In this document: positions 6,253-10,086 of the stretch, one piece after another
How positions within the stretch are numbered: position 1 is the first letter of the stretch
Layout of the letters: each line of letters begins with the position of its first letter
Assembly (NCBI GenBank): GCA_003233295.1
Contig: QILJ01000181.1
Location: 1-10,086 of the forward strand
Reading direction: 5' to 3'
Length of the DNA stretch: 10,086 nt
DNA from: Ignavibacteria bacterium
GTDB taxonomy: Bacteria; Bacteroidota; Ignavibacteria; Ignavibacteriales; Melioribacteraceae
The notes under the pieces: model-generated
The model's input: the letters and a program-made list of their open reading frames with translations, nothing else
What the model was told of the DNA's origin: nothing
The model's database searches: none
Position numbers and translations under genes: made by a program

Positions 6253-8820
6253 CTACCTTCTGCTAGTAACCGGGTTCCATGATTCAATTACAAAATATGG
6301 AGTTTCAATTTCAGGGTCGGGATAGTTTTTACCATTTAGATATTCATCGAACGCTTCAAAGTAATACATAAGTCCGTGAGAATTTAACGGCAAAGTTATT
6401 TCGTAAATATCATTTCCGCTCAATTTCATATCCGCGCTCCGCCAATCAATATATGATGGCTGCTCTTTGTAATATACTTTTACCCACTTTATCTTCGATT
6501 CGTCAGTTACTTTTGCAGTTAGTTTTACACTGTCCGATGGAATTATAAGATCAGCTAACCTATGCTTAACTACCGGAGGTTCTGTGTCTTCAGTTGCTTT
6601 GTGTTCAGGTACTTCCCTTTCTGTGGAAACATCATTTATATTTGACATTTCTTTTTTGATAGTTTCGATATCTGCTCGCAGAAACGGTAGCTGGTCTTTC
6701 CATCTATAAGCAATAGTCCTCATTCTCAACTCCTCTAACAGAGGTTTATAATGCCTCTCTCCTGTTTTAGCTAGAGCTTCCCAATGTGCATAAGCTGAGA
6801 TCATATGCTCAAGAGCGGAAGTCAGCTTTTCTGTATCACCGGCTTTTCTGTAAAACTGCAGATCAATCGCAGCAAGAAATTTTTCACTGTAATACATTGC
6901 CAGAGAGGCAAGCATTTCCGCATCCATTTTTATACAATCATATTCTTTGTTTCCTGGCTTAATACTTTTCGATGCGGCAGTAATATATTTCAAAATTTGA
7001 TCCGCCATTATTTTGAGTTTTTGCGAAATTTGAATAGGAGTGTATCTGCCGGTATAATTCTGCGATAAATATTCATCAACATATTCTTCGGGGCTCATAT
7101 ATGATGCAGAATCGAGCGCTGATATTTTTATAAAGTTATCGATCCCCTTATCAAATCTCGGATCATCAACCGGGTAGTGATTATCTATCCCGTTGCCGGT
7201 TTCAAATTCCGGCGCATCCGCTCTGTGATCAACTCCGACACAATGAGTTTGATAAATATAGGGAATAACTCTGCTCATCTCCTGGAACAAACTTAAAACA
7301 TCTTCGGCAGCATTACCGAAGCGCTTTTCAAACTGATGCATCCAAACTTGCGGATCCATATCCGGGTCGTACGAAAGTCTTCCCCAAAGCAGATTCCAAA
7401 ACCAATCCTTTTGAAATCCCCACTTAAAATAATCGTGATGAATTTTTGAATTGTCATGCATATAATCATTCATCGGGAAATAAGCCTGCATCGGTTCAAT
7501 TGTAAAACCTTTTCCATTGGCAAAGTGGAGTGTCTTAACGGTTCTCTTTACATGATCGGCATTTCCCCAGTGAAATATTCTGTGTGTTCCGTTAAATCTT
7601 ATCTGCCAGATCAACTCGAAGTTCTGCGGACGATCGGAATACTCCTCATACGAATAGCTCAAATGCCACGGTCTCATCCCGGTTATTGCCTGGTACGGCG
7701 GTCCGAAATGTTCACCGTTGTATTTTATCTCCAAGTAAAGTTTGCCTGGATAATTCTCTGCCATCGCATCAATCAGTCGCCGCGTGGTGAGCCAGCTTCT
7801 GCTGTAAAGGGGCATCCCGATCCGTCCCGACTGCTGGATCCCTTTCAAAAATGTATCTTGGAAAAAGTCCAACCGTTTACCGGATTCTCCAATCCTGAAA
7901 CCGAATATCCAAAGGTCGGGAATTTCTTTCAAAAGATTGGATGTTACCTCACGGATGTACGCCTCCAGCTCCTCCCCTTTCAATCTTTCGTAAGTTATCT
8001 TCGGGTTATCTCTAAATTTTCCGGGTCGCGGCTGCCCGCCAATAAATGATCCGAAATTATAGTTCATTATTCCGACTTTTATCCCCCGTTCCTTTGCCAT
8101 CTTGACGATTCGTTTCAACTGTGCAAGATTGTCATCACATTCTTTCTTAGACAATCCAATATTCTCAAACTTATCTGACTTAACAAAGTATGCGAAGAAA
8201 TTGAAGAAGTCCGTATTATTAAGGTCATAAACTCCATGTATATCCAAAAAGTTGAACCGATTGAATGAAAGCTGATCGAGATATTCTTTCCAGAATTCAA
8301 GATCATAGAACCACGATTTTTTATCCAATAATGCCTGCGTGTGAAGGAAGGGATTTACACCGCGTATCTCGACATACGGCGTTTCTGTTTTTTCCGAAAT
8401 CTCTTCAACAATTAATTTATTTAACTTCTTTAATTCCATCTGTTCAACCAGATCATAAACACCGTACATCGTACCCACATCATCACTGCCGAATATAAAG
8501 ATATTGCTACCTGATTTCCGTATCACATAAGAATTATCTTCAAACGGGACTCTGATTCCATTAGCAAACGCAAGCTCTTTGTTGAGATAATTAGCAATAT
8601 TGCCTATGTATATTGAAGTTCCCGTTACTTTAGGGTAATCTTTTCTGATGTATAATTCGGAGGAAGTATTGAGTTCAGTTAGATCGGTTCTTAGGACTTC
8701 AATCCCATGTTTGATAACTTCGCTTGCATTATTTCTTATCAAAATATTGACAGTTGCATTCTGTGCATCAATTGCTGTAGTGAAAATTAAAGCTGCCACT
8801 AGTAATTTAATTGTATTCAT
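6253..8820 (-). CDS. Secreted multidomain glycoside hydrolase-like protein, family unassigned
   Basis: From the ATG at 8820 this is an 855-residue exported protein. A signal peptide (MNTIKLLVAALIFTTAIDAQ) is followed by an alpha/beta domain with DDVGTMYGVYDLVEQ (113-127), typical of the domain preceding GH67 and GH20 barrels. A TIM-barrel-like region (about 150-430) follows, with FLDIHG, GFRIGES (Glu312) and LYLEIKYNGEH (Glu364, Glu370) as candidate acidic active-site segments. Next is an aromatic-rich block with LLWGRLSYDPDMDP, then a long helical region (about 590-730) and a C-terminal Ig-like domain (about 746-848). It resembles alpha-glucuronidase-type families in layout but I cannot assign one. 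I preferred 8820 because GGAAAA precedes it and the signal peptide is then normal. ATG 8850, overlapping the upstream gene's stop, is an alternative. The ATG at 8892 would bury the signal 24 residues in. It is co-directional with the GH20-like gene 16 bases upstream, so it probably acts on the same glycan. Confidence 0.75.
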   Translation of the reverse strand: MNTIKLLVAALIFTTAIDAQNATVNILIRNNASEVIKHGIEVLRTDLTELNTSSELYIRKDYPKVTGTSIYIGNIANYLNKELAFANGIRVPFEDNSYVIRKSGSNIFIFGSDDVGTMYGVYDLVEQMELKKLNKLIVEEISEKTETPYVEIRGVNPFLHTQALLDKKSWFYDLEFWKEYLDQLSFNRFNFLDIHGVYDLNNTDFFNFFAYFVKSDKFENIGLSKKECDDNLAQLKRIVKMAKERGIKVGIMNYNFGSFIGGQPRPGKFRDNPKITYERLKGEELEAYIREVTSNLLKEIPDLWIFGFRIGESGKRLDFFQDTFLKGIQQSGRIGMPLYSRSWLTTRRLIDAMAENYPGKLYLEIKYNGEHFGPPYQAITGMRPWHLSYSYEEYSDRPQNFELIWQIRFNGTHRIFHWGNADHVKRTVKTLHFANGKGFTIEPMQAYFPMNDYMHDNSKIHHDYFKWGFQKDWFWNLLWGRLSYDPDMDPQVWMHQFEKRFGNAAEDVLSLFQEMSRVIPYIYQTHCVGVDHRADAPEFETGNGIDNHYPVDDPRFDKGIDNFIKISALDSASYMSPEEYVDEYLSQNYTGRYTPIQISQKLKIMADQILKYITAASKSIKPGNKEYDCIKMDAEMLASLAMYYSEKFLAAIDLQFYRKAGDTEKLTSALEHMISAYAHWEALAKTGERHYKPLLEELRMRTIAYRWKDQLPFLRADIETIKKEMSNINDVSTEREVPEHKATEDTEPPVVKHRLADLIIPSDSVKLTAKVTDESKIKWVKVYYKEQPSYIDWRSADMKLSGNDIYEITLPLNSHGLMYYFEAFDEYLNGKNYPDPEIETPYFVIESWNPVTSRR

Positions 8821-8836
8821 AAGTTTTCCAATAGTA

Positions 8837-10086
8837 TTACTTACTCTCATCTTTATGAAATAATGCATTGCTTGGAACTTCTTGTATCTCAATACCAGGA
8901 CCTTCCCAAGACAAACTCAAAGCTTTTCCTCCGCCATACTGAAAATACTTGAGTATGATCGGGAAGTACCCTCTCTCCAATGACAGCTTAACAGACCTCT
9001 CTTTTGCGCCATGTCTGCCGTCATTATTTATAACTTCTTTCCCAATAATATTAAGTCTGCTACCATCGTTCGAATTGAGATAAAAAGTATAGACACCTTT
9101 TTCTGGTATTGCTATAAACCCATTAAAAATATATGAGAATTCCTCCTTCCCCTCAGCATCTTTTCCTATTTTAATTTTATCTACAATACCATTAACTAAT
9201 GCATGTCTATCTTTTAAATCCTCAACTGAAATGACCGGAGTTTCAAAATATTTGTATTGCAGACCTTGTTTCAACTTAGCCGAAACTTTCGGAGCGGATT
9301 GATACTCAGTACTGATAAATAGTGCTTCGCTTACATAACTTTGCGGTCTGCTCGGCACATAACCAACTGCTTTTAGCGTGAGAGTCGAATCGATTACTAA
9401 AGGTTCAAAATATAGATTTGAATTTAGTGTAGGTATAGTTCCATCTGTTGTATAAAATATTTTTGTTCCTTCAAACGAGGATGTGATTTCCACCGGAATA
9501 GATCTGTTGGATATGTATCCTCCGCTCGGTTCAATAATTATTGAAGGTGACGCCTTCTCACCTGTCATAATATCTTCATCCCAATAATTACCGTTAAGCC
9601 AAATTCCATCCCATGCTGGGCGCGGTACGTCTTCTGGATTAGGAAAAACATAATCATCTAAACTTTGTAATCGTTTACCCAATTTACTCATGTAAGAATC
9701 ATATTCTGGTTTTTCTCTAGAAATATTCCATCCGAAATCTGCCGCCATTAAAAAATCGGGAAACCATTCATCTATAATATTTGTGCCCCATTGAACAGCA
9801 TACAATCCAATAAAATTCTCATGATTTTCGCCTAGTTTTGCCCAGCTAAAAAAATTAATAAAAGCACCTGGATAACTACCTTTGGAGTGAGGTTGATGAT
9901 GAGTACCTGAACCACCAGCCATAAATACTCTTTGTTCGCTGCCTGGCTTTAATAATTCTGCACCTCCTTGACTGACAAGATATTTATTTTCTGGTGTTAT
10001 CTTCTCTCCATAGACCCATAGAGTTCGAATCACTCTATCGTAGTATTCCTTAGGAGTCGGAGGTGCATCACTCCAAACCAGCATAT
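8837..10086 (-). CDS. GH20-type hexosaminidase-like protein with CHB_HEX C-terminal and PA14 domains, N-terminus cut by window edge
   Basis: The visible 415 residues are the C-terminal part. The frame is open through the right edge, and the first visible Met (10084) lies in LVWSD, which looks like a barrel strand rather than a start. Residues 1-150 resemble the end of a GH20-like TIM barrel, with GLYAVQWGTNIIDEW (93-107) and a closing helix, YMSKLGKRLQSLDDY. Residues about 181-258 are a chitobiase/beta-hexosaminidase C-terminal-like domain, marked by IFYTTDGTIPT and LTLKAVGY. Residues about 273-405 are a PA14 domain (GVYTFYLNSNDGSRLNI, then GYFPIILKYFQ and LSLSWEGPG), usually a carbohydrate-binding or recognition module on secreted enzymes. 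The signal peptide and main catalytic residues lie outside the window, so activity cannot be judged. It is followed 16 bases downstream by another secreted glycosidase-like gene, probably in one operon. The two C-terminal domains are secure; the GH20 barrel is less so. Confidence 0.75.
   Translation of the reverse strand, partial: MLVWSDAPPTPKEYYDRVIRTLWVYGEKITPENKYLVSQGGAELLKPGSEQRVFMAGGSGTHHQPHSKGSYPGAFINFFSWAKLGENHENFIGLYAVQWGTNIIDEWFPDFLMAADFGWNISREKPEYDSYMSKLGKRLQSLDDYVFPNPEDVPRPAWDGIWLNGNYWDEDIMTGEKASPSIIIEPSGGYISNRSIPVEITSSFEGTKIFYTTDGTIPTLNSNLYFEPLVIDSTLTLKAVGYVPSRPQSYVSEALFISTEYQSAPKVSAKLKQGLQYKYFETPVISVEDLKDRHALVNGIVDKIKIGKDAEGKEEFSYIFNGFIAIPEKGVYTFYLNSNDGSRLNIIGKEVINNDGRHGAKERSVKLSLERGYFPIILKYFQYGGGKALSLSWEGPGIEIQEVPSNALFHKDESK

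Noticed and set aside
7456..8049. A 197-codon plus-strand open frame
   Set aside because: It lies wholly inside the glycosidase-like gene on the other strand. Its product has no recognisable domain, while the minus-strand frame has a clear domain structure.
8821..8892. Longer start at 8892 for the glycosidase-like protein
   Set aside because: It would place 24 residues before the signal peptide and overlap the upstream gene by 56 bases; a start with a better ribosome site exists at 8820.
1..10086. CRISPR array, tRNA, rRNA or complete insertion sequence
   Set aside because: No regularly spaced repeats, cloverleaf with TTCGANNC-type arm, rRNA-like conserved block, or transposase with matching terminal repeats and target duplication was found.

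Overview
The window is AT-rich and gene-dense, from a Gram-negative-type bacterium. Nothing here fixes the taxonomy. The mix of a Tat-exported aldo/keto reductase, a DUF6599-type secreted protein, and a GH20-PA14 protein next to a second secreted glycosidase-like protein fits the Bacteroidota/Ignavibacteriota/Chlorobiota neighbourhood. Two good sigma70-type promoters and clear Shine-Dalgarno sequences argue for the Ignavibacteria side rather than Bacteroidia proper. This is an inference.

Left part (1-3246): a long-chain acyl-CoA synthetase, cut by the left edge and on the minus strand, is transcribed divergently from a large XRE-type regulator of the ScfR/RamB kind (short-chain-fatty-acid regulator family). 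The shared intergenic region holds four AGCG/CGCT half-sites arranged symmetrically about one centre. They overlap a near-consensus promoter for the synthetase (TTGACA, 17 bp, TATATT) and a weaker promoter facing the regulator. The layout suggests a self-contained unit in which the regulator controls acyl-CoA synthesis and probably itself.

Middle part (3262-5438, minus strand): a two-gene operon encodes a Tat-exported aldo/keto reductase with two C-terminal 4Fe-4S cluster motifs, then a secreted DUF6599-like protein. A promoter (ATGACA, 16 bp, TATAAC) and a good ribosome binding site place the reductase start at 5353. An upstream in-frame ATG at 5401 lies almost at the predicted transcription start.

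Upstream of that operon (5412-6200) is a REP-associated tyrosine transposase (RAYT, Y1 HUH family). A small 58-codon open frame overlaps its 3' end, and two strong inverted repeats lie on its 5' side. One is a REP-like hairpin, which is the usual arrangement of a RAYT and its cognate repeats.

Right part (6253-10086, minus strand): two secreted carbohydrate-active proteins lie head to tail. The first, cut by the right edge, looks like the C-terminal part of a GH20-type hexosaminidase with a chitobiase-like C-terminal domain and a PA14 domain. The second is an 855-residue secreted glycoside-hydrolase-like protein with a GH67/GH20-style N-terminal domain, a TIM-barrel-like region, a helical region and a C-terminal Ig-like domain. 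I cannot assign the second to a characterised family.

Every gene-free stretch is shorter than 300 bases and is described below. I see no tRNA, rRNA, CRISPR array or complete insertion sequence.
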